Positions 27,541 through 36,514 of a DNA stretch of 64,000 bases are shown here, piece by piece (positions within the stretch are counted from its first letter, which is position 1; every line of letters begins with the position of its first letter). Both the position numbers and the translations under genes were made by a program. The notes beneath the pieces were generated by a model. It was not told the DNA's origin. It worked only from the letters and a program-made list of their open reading frames with translations, and made no database searches. Location: positions 124,001 to 188,000 of the forward strand of contig CAWKIA010000030.1 of the NCBI GenBank assembly GCA_963849635.1, written 5' to 3'. The DNA is from CAVRUD01 sp963849635. Its GTDB lineage: Bacteria > Chloroflexota > Chloroflexia > Thermomicrobiales > UBA6265.

Positions 27541-27894
27541 CTAGGCGATCTCCTCCGCCCTGCCAGCGGCTAGGGATTCTCCATCGAGGTCCAGTACGCC
27601 CCGATCCGGCGCTGCCCAGGACAGCAGGCCGCCAGGATCGTCGAAGACGAACCCGCGGTCGTCCTGTTTCTTCACGCCCCGGTGGAAAATGAGCTTGAGA
27701 CCATGCTTCGGCTGCAGGAGGAAGGTCACCCGGTCGTCGCCGTTCCAGCAAAAACTGGGCGCCTTCCACTTGATCTGCTCGGTGATCCGCTCATCGGCGA
27801 CCAGGATCGACTCCCGGATCTCCGCGATCTCCGCCCGGCGTGGGTGGTCGAGCGCTGCCAGGTAGCGCTCGACCGCATCGGACCTATTTGACAT
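27541..27894 (-). CDS. DUF1801 (YdhG-like) protein
   Basis: 117 residues. Matches DUF1801: YLAALDHPRRAEIAEIRESI, ITEQIKWKAPSFCWNGDDRV, TFLLQPKHGLKLIFHRG. The fold is shared with frataxin-like YdhG proteins, but the role is not settled. A VOC-superfamily gene lies upstream on the same strand (27 bp away), so the two may be cotranscribed. Confidence 0.85.
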   Translation of the reverse strand: MSNRSDAVERYLAALDHPRRAEIAEIRESILVADERITEQIKWKAPSFCWNGDDRVTFLLQPKHGLKLIFHRGVKKQDDRGFVFDDPGGLLSWAAPDRGVLDLDGESLAAGRAEEIA

Positions 27895-27921
27895 CCAATG
27901 CCTCCCTCGTCCTCGGCCGCG

Positions 27922-28401
27922 CTACGTGCCGGCGTACGCCCGCTGCAGTGCCGCCACGTCGAGCTTGGTCATCGTGAACATGGCCTGCATCGCCCGCTGG
28001 GCGCCCTCCGGATCGGGTCCACCGATGCACTCGTGCAGGGCGCGCGGAATCACCTGCCACGACAGGCCGAACTTATCCTTCAGCCAGCCGCAGGGGCCCG
28101 GCTCGCCGCCGTCCGCGGTCAGCGCATCCCAGTAGTAATCCACCTCGGCCTGATCGGCACAGTCGATCACGAATGACGTCGCGTCGCTAAACGAGTGTCC
28201 TGGCCCGCCGTTCAAGCCGACGAACTCCTGCCCGTTCAACGTAAACGAGACGGTCATCGCCGGCGCCGGCTCGCCGGCACTGCCCTCGCCCATGCGATTG
28301 ACCGACAGCACCTCGGAATCCTTGAAGACCGAGACATACAGGTTCATCGCCTGCTCGGCCTGATTGTCGAACCACAGAAACGGCGTGATCTTCTGGCCCA
28401 T
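27922..28401 (-). CDS. VOC-superfamily protein, PhnB-like
   Basis: About 159 residues from ATG 28401 (GTGAGG upstream). PhnB/3-demethylubiquinone-methyltransferase-like VOC features: KITPFLWFDNQAEQAMNLYV, SVFKDSEVL, FTLNGQEFVGLNGGP, FSDATSFVIDCADQAEVDYY, WDALTADGGEPGPCGWLKDK and GLSWQVIPRAL. These proteins have no proven reaction; the group includes metal-dependent isomerases and binding proteins. It precedes the DUF1801 gene. Confidence 0.88.
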   Translation of the reverse strand: MGQKITPFLWFDNQAEQAMNLYVSVFKDSEVLSVNRMGEGSAGEPAPAMTVSFTLNGQEFVGLNGGPGHSFSDATSFVIDCADQAEVDYYWDALTADGGEPGPCGWLKDKFGLSWQVIPRALHECIGGPDPEGAQRAMQAMFTMTKLDVAALQRAYAGT

Positions 28402-28625
28402 CGTTCGATCCTCACCTTCGCTATCCACTGGACCGTTCGAGCCGCAATCCCCGACACCCTGCCGGGCCGCTCATTCTCTAGTCGAACGGGTTCCACCCGA
28501 ATCGACAAAATTCATCCCCGATCAGGAATCGGCCGCACCGCCGCATCGCGCCACCGACAGATCATCCGTATACTTGGGCCCCGGCGTCCAGATGCCGATT
28601 ATCGACCCGTCCGCACAGGCCATGC

Positions 28626-31322
28626 ATGGCGTCGCATCCAATCACCACTGATCCAACCGCTTGGGTCGTTCAGACCAAGCTCCTACCGCCCGTCGCTCGG
28701 CCCGGAGCCCTCGCCCGGCCGCGCCTCCTCGACGCCCTCGCCCGGGCCGTCACCGAGCACCGCCTCACCCTCGTCTCCGCCCCGGCTGGCTACGGCAAGA
28801 CAACCCTCCTGGCCGCGCTGCCCCGTGCCCGGCCCGACCTCGCGGTCGCCTGGCTCTCCCTCGATTCCGACGATGACGACCCCACCCGCTTTCTGGCCGG
28901 CCTCCTGGCCGCGCTTCGCCGCGTCGATCGAACGTTCGGCACGGCAACCAGCGCCCTGCTGGCCAGCGTCAGCGACCCGGGCGCCGAGATCCGCCGGATT
29001 GGTGGCGTTCTCGTCAACGACCTCACCAGTGCCTTTGACCACCCAGTCGCCGTTGTCCTCGACGATCTGCACGCCATCGTCTCTCCCGCGCAGTATCTCT
29101 TCCTCGATTACCTTCTCGAGCGGACACCGGCCGATGTCCATCTCGTCGTCGCCACGCGCCACGATCCGCCCCTCGCCCTCGCCCGTCTGCGAGCTCGGCG
29201 CGAGCTGGCCGAGTTCCGCCTCGGCGATCTACGCTTTACCCCCGACGAAGCAACCGACTTCTTCTCCGCCGCCGTCCCCGTCCCCCTCGCGCCCGGCCAG
29301 CTTCGCCTCCTGCATGAGCGAGCGGACGGGTGGGCCGCCGGCATGGCACTCCTCGCCGGGGCCCTGGCCCGCCTCGGCGGCCTCCCCGACCGCGATGCCT
29401 TCCTGGCGCACCTCGCCGGCAGCAACCGCGACATCTACGGCTACCTCGCCGCCGAGGTGCTCGAGGCCGCACCGGCCACTACCCGCGAGTTCCTCCTCCA
29501 GACCGCTATCCTGACCGAGCTCACCCCCGCCCGTTGCGCCGCTCTCACCGACCGCGCCGACGCCGCCCAAGCTCTGGAAGACCTCCACGCCCGCAACCTC
29601 TTCGTAATCGCCCTCGATCCCGCCCACACCGCCTACCGCTACCACGACCTTTTCCGCGCGTTCCTCCTGGGCCGCCTGGCCCTCCACTCGTCGCCCGAGG
29701 AGATCCGTGCCCTCCACCGGCGGGCTGCCGCGACCGCCGATCCCATCCGCGCCATTCCCCACCTGCTCGCGGCCGAAGACTGGGATGACGCCGCGACCAG
29801 CATCGCCCGGATCGGCGACGACCTCCTGGATGGCGGCGCCCTCGACACACTTCGCGGCTGGATCGACGCCCTGCCGGACCCGGTTCGCCGCTGTACACCC
29901 CGGCTCGCCTACCTTCTCGGCGTGGCTGCCTGGGACCGGTGGGACATCGTTTCGGCCCAGACGTCTCTTGAGGAGGCCCACAGCGAATACGTCGCCATCG
30001 GCGACCGCTCTGGCGAAGGGGAGACGCTGATTCTGCTTGCATCCTGCCTCATCGTCATGGGCGATTTCGCCGTGGCCCGCGCGCATCTCGACCGGGCCGC
30101 CTCTGGGCCGCTGCCGATCCGCTCTCGCGTTCAACTCCTCCTGAACCGCGCCTGGCTGGGCCTGCTCTCCGGTGATTGGCCCGCCGCCGTGCCCGCTCTT
30201 CACGCCGCCCTCGATGCCGCGGGCGCCACCGAGGATCCGCGCGCTCTGCGCCTTGTCGCTACCCAGATCCAGTCCAGCTTCGTCGCCCTGCCGGGAGGTC
30301 CGGCCGCTATCGAGCGCCTCGCGCACCTGGTCGATGCTCGCGGGAGCGACCTTCCCGGCCCCGCTCACGCGGTCGTCGCCACCGCCGTGGCCTGGTCCCA
30401 CCTCTGGCACGGCGACCGCGCCGCGGCCATCGCTGCCGGCGAGCACGCTCTGGTCCTCGACGACCGCTTTGGCGGGCCGGACGCGCCGGCTGTCGATGTC
30501 GTCGGCGTCACCGCCGGGCTCCTCCTCGCCCGCCTGTATGCCTTCGCTGGCGACGATGCCGCCGCCGACCGCTGCCTCGACCGGATCTACCACGGGCCCC
30601 TCAGCAACGGCCTCAACCTGCCAAGCTCCCGCGCCTGGCGCGCCTCGTTCCTTTACCCACTCGCGCGCGTCCGGATCCACCAGGGTCGCATCGACGAGGC
30701 CCGCACTATCTACGCCCAGATGGCCGAGCCCGAGCCGGGGGAGTGGCCCCACTCCCCCCTTCTGCGCCACCTTCTCCGCGGCTTCCTCGCCATCGCCGAC
30801 GGCGATCGGGCGGCGGCGGCGGCAAACCTGCGCGTCGCCGCCGCCGCCCAGGAGCGTTACCCCGACACCACGCAGTACGGTCTCGGCGCTCTCCCGCTGG
30901 CTCGCCTCCTCCTCGACGACGTTCGCCCCGACGACGCGCTCGCCACGCTGGAGCCCATCCTGGCCGCCGCCGAACGTGAGGGTCTCCCCGGCGCTGCCGC
31001 CTGGGAAGCGCCCGACATTCTCGCTCCCCTGATGCGCCTGGCCGTCACGCACGGCGTCTCGGCTTCGGTCGCCGCCGGCATCCTCGCCAGCATCGAGGAT
31101 TCACCCCCCACCCCGGCCGACACGGACGCCGCTGCCCTCACCCCTCGCGAGTTGGAGGTTCTCCGCCTGATCGCCGCCGGCGAAGCCAACCCCGCGATCG
31201 CCGACACGCTTTTTATCAGCGTCCACACCGTCAAGATCCACGTCGCCCGCATCCTCGCCAAACTCGACGTCGCCTCCCGCGGCCAGGCCGCTGCCCGCGC
31301 TCGCGACCTCGGCATCGTCTAG
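28626..31322 (+). CDS. MalT-like (LAL) ATP-dependent LuxR regulator
   Basis: 898 residues, the usual size for large ATP-binding LuxR regulators. The start VVQTKLLPPVARPGALARPR is followed by Walker A APAGYGKTT (52-60), VAWLSLDSDDDDPTRF, Walker B VAVVLDDLHAI, VVATRHDPPLALARLRARRE, then a long TPR-like helical region. The C-terminal LuxR HTH is LTPRELEVLRLIAAGEANPA, FISVHTVKIHVARILAKLDV. It is intact. Inducer unknown. It is followed on the same strand by a membrane protein and an FMN-binding-fold protein with their own ribosome sites, which are possible targets. Confidence 0.93.
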   Translation: MASHPITTDPTAWVVQTKLLPPVARPGALARPRLLDALARAVTEHRLTLVSAPAGYGKTTLLAALPRARPDLAVAWLSLDSDDDDPTRFLAGLLAALRRVDRTFGTATSALLASVSDPGAEIRRIGGVLVNDLTSAFDHPVAVVLDDLHAIVSPAQYLFLDYLLERTPADVHLVVATRHDPPLALARLRARRELAEFRLGDLRFTPDEATDFFSAAVPVPLAPGQLRLLHERADGWAAGMALLAGALARLGGLPDRDAFLAHLAGSNRDIYGYLAAEVLEAAPATTREFLLQTAILTELTPARCAALTDRADAAQALEDLHARNLFVIALDPAHTAYRYHDLFRAFLLGRLALHSSPEEIRALHRRAAATADPIRAIPHLLAAEDWDDAATSIARIGDDLLDGGALDTLRGWIDALPDPVRRCTPRLAYLLGVAAWDRWDIVSAQTSLEEAHSEYVAIGDRSGEGETLILLASCLIVMGDFAVARAHLDRAASGPLPIRSRVQLLLNRAWLGLLSGDWPAAVPALHAALDAAGATEDPRALRLVATQIQSSFVALPGGPAAIERLAHLVDARGSDLPGPAHAVVATAVAWSHLWHGDRAAAIAAGEHALVLDDRFGGPDAPAVDVVGVTAGLLLARLYAFAGDDAAADRCLDRIYHGPLSNGLNLPSSRAWRASFLYPLARVRIHQGRIDEARTIYAQMAEPEPGEWPHSPLLRHLLRGFLAIADGDRAAAAANLRVAAAAQERYPDTTQYGLGALPLARLLLDDVRPDDALATLEPILAAAEREGLPGAAAWEAPDILAPLMRLAVTHGVSASVAAGILASIEDSPPTPADTDAAALTPRELEVLRLIAAGEANPAIADTLFISVHTVKIHVARILAKLDVASRGQAAARARDLGIV

Positions 31323-31503
31323 CGGTGTTCGAGTTAGCCGCCGAGTTGCGCCGGATAGCTCTCTAAACCTGCCCAAATAGCTCCATCGAGCGACGCGCCG
31401 CCACCGCCACTTCCCTACCATCGAGCTGTCCCTCCGGCCGTCCGCCGGGCGGACAACCGGCGAGCATCGCGCTCAGCGTTCATCCACGAAGGAGTCCCAA
31501 TCG

Positions 31504-32187
31504 ATGTCCGCGTCTACCCTCTATCGCCTCAGCGGCCTCGCCCTCGTCTTGGGGGCGCTCCTCTTCGCCGTTGGGAACCTGATGCATCCCCTCGAACACT
31601 CCGTCTCCGCCCAGGCCAAGCCGACCTGGGAGGCGGCCCACGTTACGTTCATGATCGGCGGCATCGTCATGGTCCTCGGGCTTCCGGGCGCCTACTTGCG
31701 CCAGTCGCTACGGGCTGGCCGGCTCGGCCTGATTGGCTTTGTCGTGCTCGCGATCGGCCTCATCGGCATCGCCCCCGGCGCCTGGTACGAAGCATTCGTC
31801 GTCGATCCGGTTGGCAAGGATCTGGCCGACACGATTGAGGACGGCGCCGGAGGCGTCTTCAACGCGATTGCCGGCCTCTTCCTGGTCTTTGGACCCTTCC
31901 TCTTCGGGATCGCCACCTGGCGAGCGCGCGTCTTCGCGCGAACTGCCGCCCTCGTCTCCGTCCTGTCCACGCCGATCCTGCTCGTCCTCGGCGGGCTGCC
32001 TGGGAAGACCGGCGGCGCGGCGATCATCTTCGGAACCGTCGTATTCTCGGTCGCCTACGCCTGGATCGGCTACGAGCTTGCCAGCGGCGGCCCCGACGCC
32101 GAGGAGGCCGTCGCCGGAGTCGCGGATGCGCCCGACGCGGGCACCGCTCCTGAGGGCGTCATGCCTCGCTTCTCCCGTGTGGCGTAG
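31504..32187 (+). CDS. Six-TM membrane protein of unknown function
   Basis: 227 residues with about six membrane segments (roughly 8-29, 46-66, 74-95, 115-138, 148-167, 172-192) and a short acidic C-terminal tail. The AAGGAG ribosome site at 31489 fits ATG 31504. It resembles small DUF4386-like or unnamed Chloroflexota membrane proteins in layout (LSGLALVLGALLFAVGNLMH) but a family cannot be fixed. Confidence 0.8.
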   Translation: MSASTLYRLSGLALVLGALLFAVGNLMHPLEHSVSAQAKPTWEAAHVTFMIGGIVMVLGLPGAYLRQSLRAGRLGLIGFVVLAIGLIGIAPGAWYEAFVVDPVGKDLADTIEDGAGGVFNAIAGLFLVFGPFLFGIATWRARVFARTAALVSVLSTPILLVLGGLPGKTGGAAIIFGTVVFSVAYAWIGYELASGGPDAEEAVAGVADAPDAGTAPEGVMPRFSRVA

Positions 32188-32235
32188 GCGCCGGCAGGCC
32201 GGCAGCGGCACACCCGGTCGGCCCAGGAGGAGGTC

Positions 32236-32676
32236 ATGGACGTCGAACCTGGCGGGGTGCTGCCCGGGACACCGGGCGAACTCCGCCACCGCCTGGCCAA
32301 CTTCCTCGCCACCCACGAGGTTGGCGTCCTCGTCCTCGGTGGCGCGGACGCCGCCTGGGGGATGCCCGTCCTCTACCGCAGCCAGGGCCTCGCGGTCGCC
32401 TGCCTCGTGCCGCGCTGGGCCGAAGTCGACGTCCGCCTGGCCGCGGACACCGGCGCGCTCCTGATCGTCTCCGCCACGCCGGGCGACAACGGGCGCTGGC
32501 TCGCCTGCCGCGGGACCGCTCACGTTCTCCCGCCCGGCGCCTGGCCCGATGCCTCTCCCTCGACCACGCAAACCGTCCCCGCCGCCCTCTACGATGTCGT
32601 CGGGCTCACGCTCCACCGCCTTGACCTCGTCGACGAACGCGCCGGCTGGGGCCGCCGCGAAAACCTCGATCTCTAG
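32236..32676 (+). CDS. Pyridoxamine-5'-phosphate-oxidase-like FMN-binding protein
   Basis: 146 residues. LRHRLANFLATHEVGVLVLG, MPVLYRSQGLAVACLVPRWA, EVDVRLAADTGALLIVSATP and WLACRGTAHVLPPGAWP follow the split-barrel pattern of small PNPOx-like FMN or F420-binding proteins. The substrate is unknown. AGGAGGTC just before ATG 32236 supports the start. It lies 48 bp after the membrane protein and probably shares its transcript. Confidence 0.75.
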   Translation: MDVEPGGVLPGTPGELRHRLANFLATHEVGVLVLGGADAAWGMPVLYRSQGLAVACLVPRWAEVDVRLAADTGALLIVSATPGDNGRWLACRGTAHVLPPGAWPDASPSTTQTVPAALYDVVGLTLHRLDLVDERAGWGRRENLDL

Positions 32677-32867
32677 TCGACCCTGCGAGTCTCCGCCTGC
32701 CCGGACCGCCCGCGCAGTGGGCCCAGTCGGTATCGAGACGCAGCTGAGGGTGTCTCAAGAGCTCGCGGCGGGCGAACGGTATACTCAGCCAGGTCCCTTG
32801 ATCGCGCACTGCTGCGTCCAGCCGGCCTGTCGGCACGGCGTCATGCGTGCCGAGACGGAGGTGCAAT

Positions 32868-33626
32868 GTGGCATGGTTCGACCACGGTGACGCTCGTGTC
32901 TACTACGAGGAATCGGGCGCGGGCGATCCCGTCCTGCTCCTGCCGGGGTGGGGTGGCACAATCGACGAGTTTGTGCCGCTGCGAGCGGCGCTGGCGCCGC
33001 GGTTCCGGGTAATCGCCGCCGACGTGCCCGGATCCGGCAAGTCCGGCCCGCAGCCACGGACCTACACCCCCACGTACTACCAGGCCGACGCCGCCGTGTT
33101 CCTCGCGATGCTGGCGGCGATCGACGCGTCGCCGGCGCACCTCGTCGGGTTCAGCGATGGCGGCGAATACGCGCTGCTGATGGCATCGCTCACGCCGGCC
33201 GCCGTCCGCTCCGTCGCGACGTGGGGCACGGCCGGGACACTCGGCACCAACCCGGCCATGGCCGACCCGATGGCCACGCTTATCGACGACCCGATACCGC
33301 CGATGCGCGACTTCGCCGCCTACATGACGGCCACCTACGGCGAGGCGAACGCGCGCGTCATGACGCAGAGCGCCGCGAAGGCCTTCCGCACGATCATGGA
33401 AGCCGGCGGCGACATTAGTCGATCGCGCGCGGCATCCATCTCATGTCCAGCGCTCCTGATCACCGGCGAACACGATTTTCTGGCGTCCCCGACGCTGGTT
33501 GCCGAGATGGCGCGAGCGATCCCGAACGGCGAGTACCTCGAGGCGAAGGGCGCGAGCCATCCCGTGCATCACGAGCAGCCCGCATGGCTGGTCGAGACGA
33601 TCGTCGCCTGGCTCTTGGCGCGCTGA
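32868..33626 (+). CDS. Alpha/beta hydrolase
   Basis: About 252 residues from GTG 32868, chosen because GGAGGT lies 5-6 bases upstream. VYYEESGAGDPVLLLPGWGG, FRVIAADVPGSGKS, nucleophile elbow GFSDGGEYALLMA (Ser about residue 95), SCPALLITGEHDFLAS (Asp) and KGASHPVHHEQPAWLVE (His) give a complete catalytic triad. No signal peptide, so cytosolic. The substrate is not predictable. Stands alone. Confidence 0.9.
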   Translation: MAWFDHGDARVYYEESGAGDPVLLLPGWGGTIDEFVPLRAALAPRFRVIAADVPGSGKSGPQPRTYTPTYYQADAAVFLAMLAAIDASPAHLVGFSDGGEYALLMASLTPAAVRSVATWGTAGTLGTNPAMADPMATLIDDPIPPMRDFAAYMTATYGEANARVMTQSAAKAFRTIMEAGGDISRSRAASISCPALLITGEHDFLASPTLVAEMARAIPNGEYLEAKGASHPVHHEQPAWLVETIVAWLLAR

Positions 33627-34122
33627 CGGGCGATGCCCATGTTGCCGCGATGAGCGAGTGCGCGATCAAGTGCCTGTCTCGGAGACGCCCCAGCGTGTTG
33701 CAGCAGAGGCGGCGTGCCCGAGTGCCAGCGCGGGGACCGCGGGTTCCCCGCCGTTCGTGGCCGACCAGGAGCCCGTCGGTGCACGGCACGGTCGAGCATG
33801 CCGTCGCCGTGGTTCGACGGCAATCCGACTAACCTCAACCCCCTCCCACCGCATCGGCGGGCGGCGAAGACGATGGAATGCCACAGAAGAGTGGGCACGG
33901 TGGATTTCGATTCTCTTCCTGCCGGTTGATCGTGCGTTCCAGTCCTTCGTCCTTTCGATCGGTTCCAATTCCCGCGCACGCCTGATACGATCTTGGCGCC
34001 GCATGCGATCGTCAGCAACGGTGGCACCAGGCACCAGGCACCTGGTCCCGCCGGACCGTCAACCCTGGATCGTCCGCGCCGTACGGAGCGCGCGGGAGAA
34101 CCATCGCCACAGGGAGAACGCC
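33627..34122. other. Intergenic space, nothing recognised
   Basis: About 500 bp before the M13 peptidase. There is a short low-complexity run of GCACCAG repeats near 34022-34045 and no credible gene. The peptidase promoter should lie here but no clear -35/-10 pair was seen. Confidence 0.5.
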
Positions 34123-36219
34123 ATGACCCGCAAGCCGCTGACCGCACCGCTCGCCTGGATTGCCGTTCTCCTGATGCTCCTGGCGCTACCGCTTTCCGGG
34201 GTGGTCGCCCGCGCCCAAGAAGCGTCACCAGTCGCAAGTCCGGTCGCCTCACCAGTGGCCACACCCCAGGCCGCCGGGATTCAGCCCGTCGACATGGACC
34301 TCTCGGTCGACCCGGGAGAGGACTTCTACCAGTTCGCCAACGGCGGCTGGGCCGCCCGCACCGAACTCCCGGCCGACTCCCCCGTCTACGGCGTGACCGA
34401 CGAGGTCATCGACCGGGTCAACGCCCAGCTCTTCGGCGTCGTGGAGGGTCTGGACACCGACCCGTCCACCCCCGAGGGCAAAGCGCGCGCCATCTACGAT
34501 CAGTACCTCGACACCGAGACCCGCGATGCCCAGGGAGTCACCCCGCTTGACGCGATCCTCGCCGAAACAGCGGCGATCGCCAGTGTCGAAGACGGTCTGG
34601 CCTTCCAGGAGCACGCCGATAACTTCCAGCTCGCCGGACTCTTCGTCGTCTATCCGTCCGCCTTGCCCGAAGACGCCACCGTCAATGTCGGCAACCTCCT
34701 CGGTCCCATTCTCAGCCTCCCCAGCGAGGACTACTACCTCGACGAGAGCGAGGACGGTCAGGCGATCCGCGACGCCTGGGTCGAGACGACCGCCCAACTC
34801 CTGGTCCATCTCGGCTATTCCGAAGAGGAAGCCACCACGGCGGCCGAGGCCGTGCTCGCCTTCGAAACCGAGCTCGTCGGGATCAAGACGCCCGACGCGG
34901 AACTCTACTCCGATCCGGTCGCCCAGAATAACCCGCGCACCCTGGACGAACTGGAAGCCATCCTGCCTAGCATGGACTGGAACGCGTTCGTCCAGGAAAC
35001 CCATCTGCCCGATACCACCGATACCCTGATCGTCGTTGACCTCCCCTACATGGAAGCCCTCCAGGGATTGCTCGATAGCGCCGACCCGATGGTCCTGCGC
35101 TACCTCTTCGACACCCAGCTGATCTGGACGTACGCCCCGTACCTCTCGACGGAGATCGGCGATCTCGCCTTCTCCTTCCAGGGGCCGGTGCTGTTCGGCG
35201 TCACGGAGCGCCGCCCGGCCGAGGAGCGTGCGCTGCAGGCAATTCAAGATTGGTTCCCCGACTCGCTGAGCCGGACCTACGTCGCCGAGTACTTCCCGCC
35301 GGAGGCCAAAGCCGCCATCGAGACGCTGGTCGACAACCTGATCGCGGCGTTCCGGATCAGGGTCGAGCAAAACACCTGGATGAGCGATGAGACCAAGGCG
35401 GAGGCGCTCGAAAAACTCGACCTGATGGCCGTCAAGGTCGGCTATCCGGAGGAGTGGGAGACCTACGACGAAGTCGAGATCGGGGAGTCCCTCTTCGAGA
35501 CAGTCCTCAATGCCTATGACGCCGGCAACGCCGAGGCACTCGGGCAGGTCGACCAGCCGGTCGATCGGACCGAATGGCTCATGAATGCCTTCGAGGTCAA
35601 CGCCTACTACAACCCATCCCTCAACGAGATCGTCTTCCCGGCCGGCATCTTGCAGGCCCCCTTCTTCGACCCCAACGCCGACCCCGCCTCCAACTACGGG
35701 TCGATCGGCGCCGTGATCGGCCACGAGATCACCCACGGGTTCGATCTCAGCGGCTCCCAGTACGACGGTGAGGGCAACCTCGTCTCGTGGTGGACGGATG
35801 CGGACTTCGAAGCCTTCTCGGCCCTCAACGACGACGTGGTCGCCCAATACTCCACCATCGAGGTTCAGCCCGGCCTGAACGTCGACGGTGCCCTGACCGT
35901 CACGGAGAACGTCGCTGACCTGGGCGGCCTCCAGATCGCCTACGACGCGCTCCTGATCGCGCTCGATGCCGATGGCCAGGAAGACGCCCCCTGGTTCCTC
36001 ACCCAGCAGCAGCGCTTCTTCATCGCCTTCGCGACAAGCTGGCGAGAGCTGGCGACGCCAGAGTTCATGGAGTTCCTGGTCGCCAGCGACGAGCATTCCC
36101 CGGCCACGGTCCGCGCCGTCGAGCCCTCCCGGCACATGGACGAGTTCTACGACGCCTTCGACATCGAACCGGGTGACGCCGAGTACCTCCCGCCGGAGGA
36201 CCGGATCGTAATCTGGTAA
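34123..36219 (+). CDS. Secreted M13-family zinc metallopeptidase (neprilysin/PepO-like)
   Basis: About 698 residues. A Sec signal peptide (LAWIAVLLMLLALPLSGVVA) and an ASPVASPVASPVATP linker precede the M13 domain: VDPGEDFYQFANGGW at the start, NAYYNPSLNEIVFPAGILQA, the zinc motif GHEITH (His534, His538) and ENVADLGG with the third ligand Glu595. The end is ...YLPPEDRIVIW, close to the CRVW end of the family but without its Cys. It should cleave oligopeptides outside the membrane. Intact, followed by a strong terminator. May feed the peptide-type ABC importer at 62831, but no link is shown. Confidence 0.95.
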   Translation: MTRKPLTAPLAWIAVLLMLLALPLSGVVARAQEASPVASPVASPVATPQAAGIQPVDMDLSVDPGEDFYQFANGGWAARTELPADSPVYGVTDEVIDRVNAQLFGVVEGLDTDPSTPEGKARAIYDQYLDTETRDAQGVTPLDAILAETAAIASVEDGLAFQEHADNFQLAGLFVVYPSALPEDATVNVGNLLGPILSLPSEDYYLDESEDGQAIRDAWVETTAQLLVHLGYSEEEATTAAEAVLAFETELVGIKTPDAELYSDPVAQNNPRTLDELEAILPSMDWNAFVQETHLPDTTDTLIVVDLPYMEALQGLLDSADPMVLRYLFDTQLIWTYAPYLSTEIGDLAFSFQGPVLFGVTERRPAEERALQAIQDWFPDSLSRTYVAEYFPPEAKAAIETLVDNLIAAFRIRVEQNTWMSDETKAEALEKLDLMAVKVGYPEEWETYDEVEIGESLFETVLNAYDAGNAEALGQVDQPVDRTEWLMNAFEVNAYYNPSLNEIVFPAGILQAPFFDPNADPASNYGSIGAVIGHEITHGFDLSGSQYDGEGNLVSWWTDADFEAFSALNDDVVAQYSTIEVQPGLNVDGALTVTENVADLGGLQIAYDALLIALDADGQEDAPWFLTQQQRFFIAFATSWRELATPEFMEFLVASDEHSPATVRAVEPSRHMDEFYDAFDIEPGDAEYLPPEDRIVIW

Positions 36220-36234
36220 TCCACCACGCACATG

Positions 36235-36265
36235 ACCGGGGGCGGCCAGGATGGCCGCCCCCGGT
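36235..36265 (+). terminator. Terminator hairpin after the M13 peptidase
   Basis: ACCGGGGGCGGCC and GGCCGCCCCCGGT pair perfectly over 13 bp around AGGAT, 15 bp after the stop codon. No long U-tract follows. Confidence 0.8.
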
Positions 36266-36514
36266 TCACACACTCGTAACACCGCAATCGCCCCACAACG
36301 TTCAAATGCGTCCCCTATGGAAGAGACGATTGCTCAGTCAAGAATCAAATCCGACAGGCCGAAGTCGCCACCTTCGACCTCGACTTCGACTTCCTGCATG
36401 GGATCAATCGCTGGCACTCACCGGACGATCCGGAGACCGTACGAGACATCTGAAACTGGATGTTATGTTCGTCAACTTGTGCCTGAGTCGGAATTCGACG
36501 ATGATTCTCTGACC

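Noticed and set aside
34249..36282. A 677-codon minus-strand frame opposite the M13 peptidase
   Set aside because: The plus strand has a complete zinc peptidase; the mirror frame has no recognisable features.
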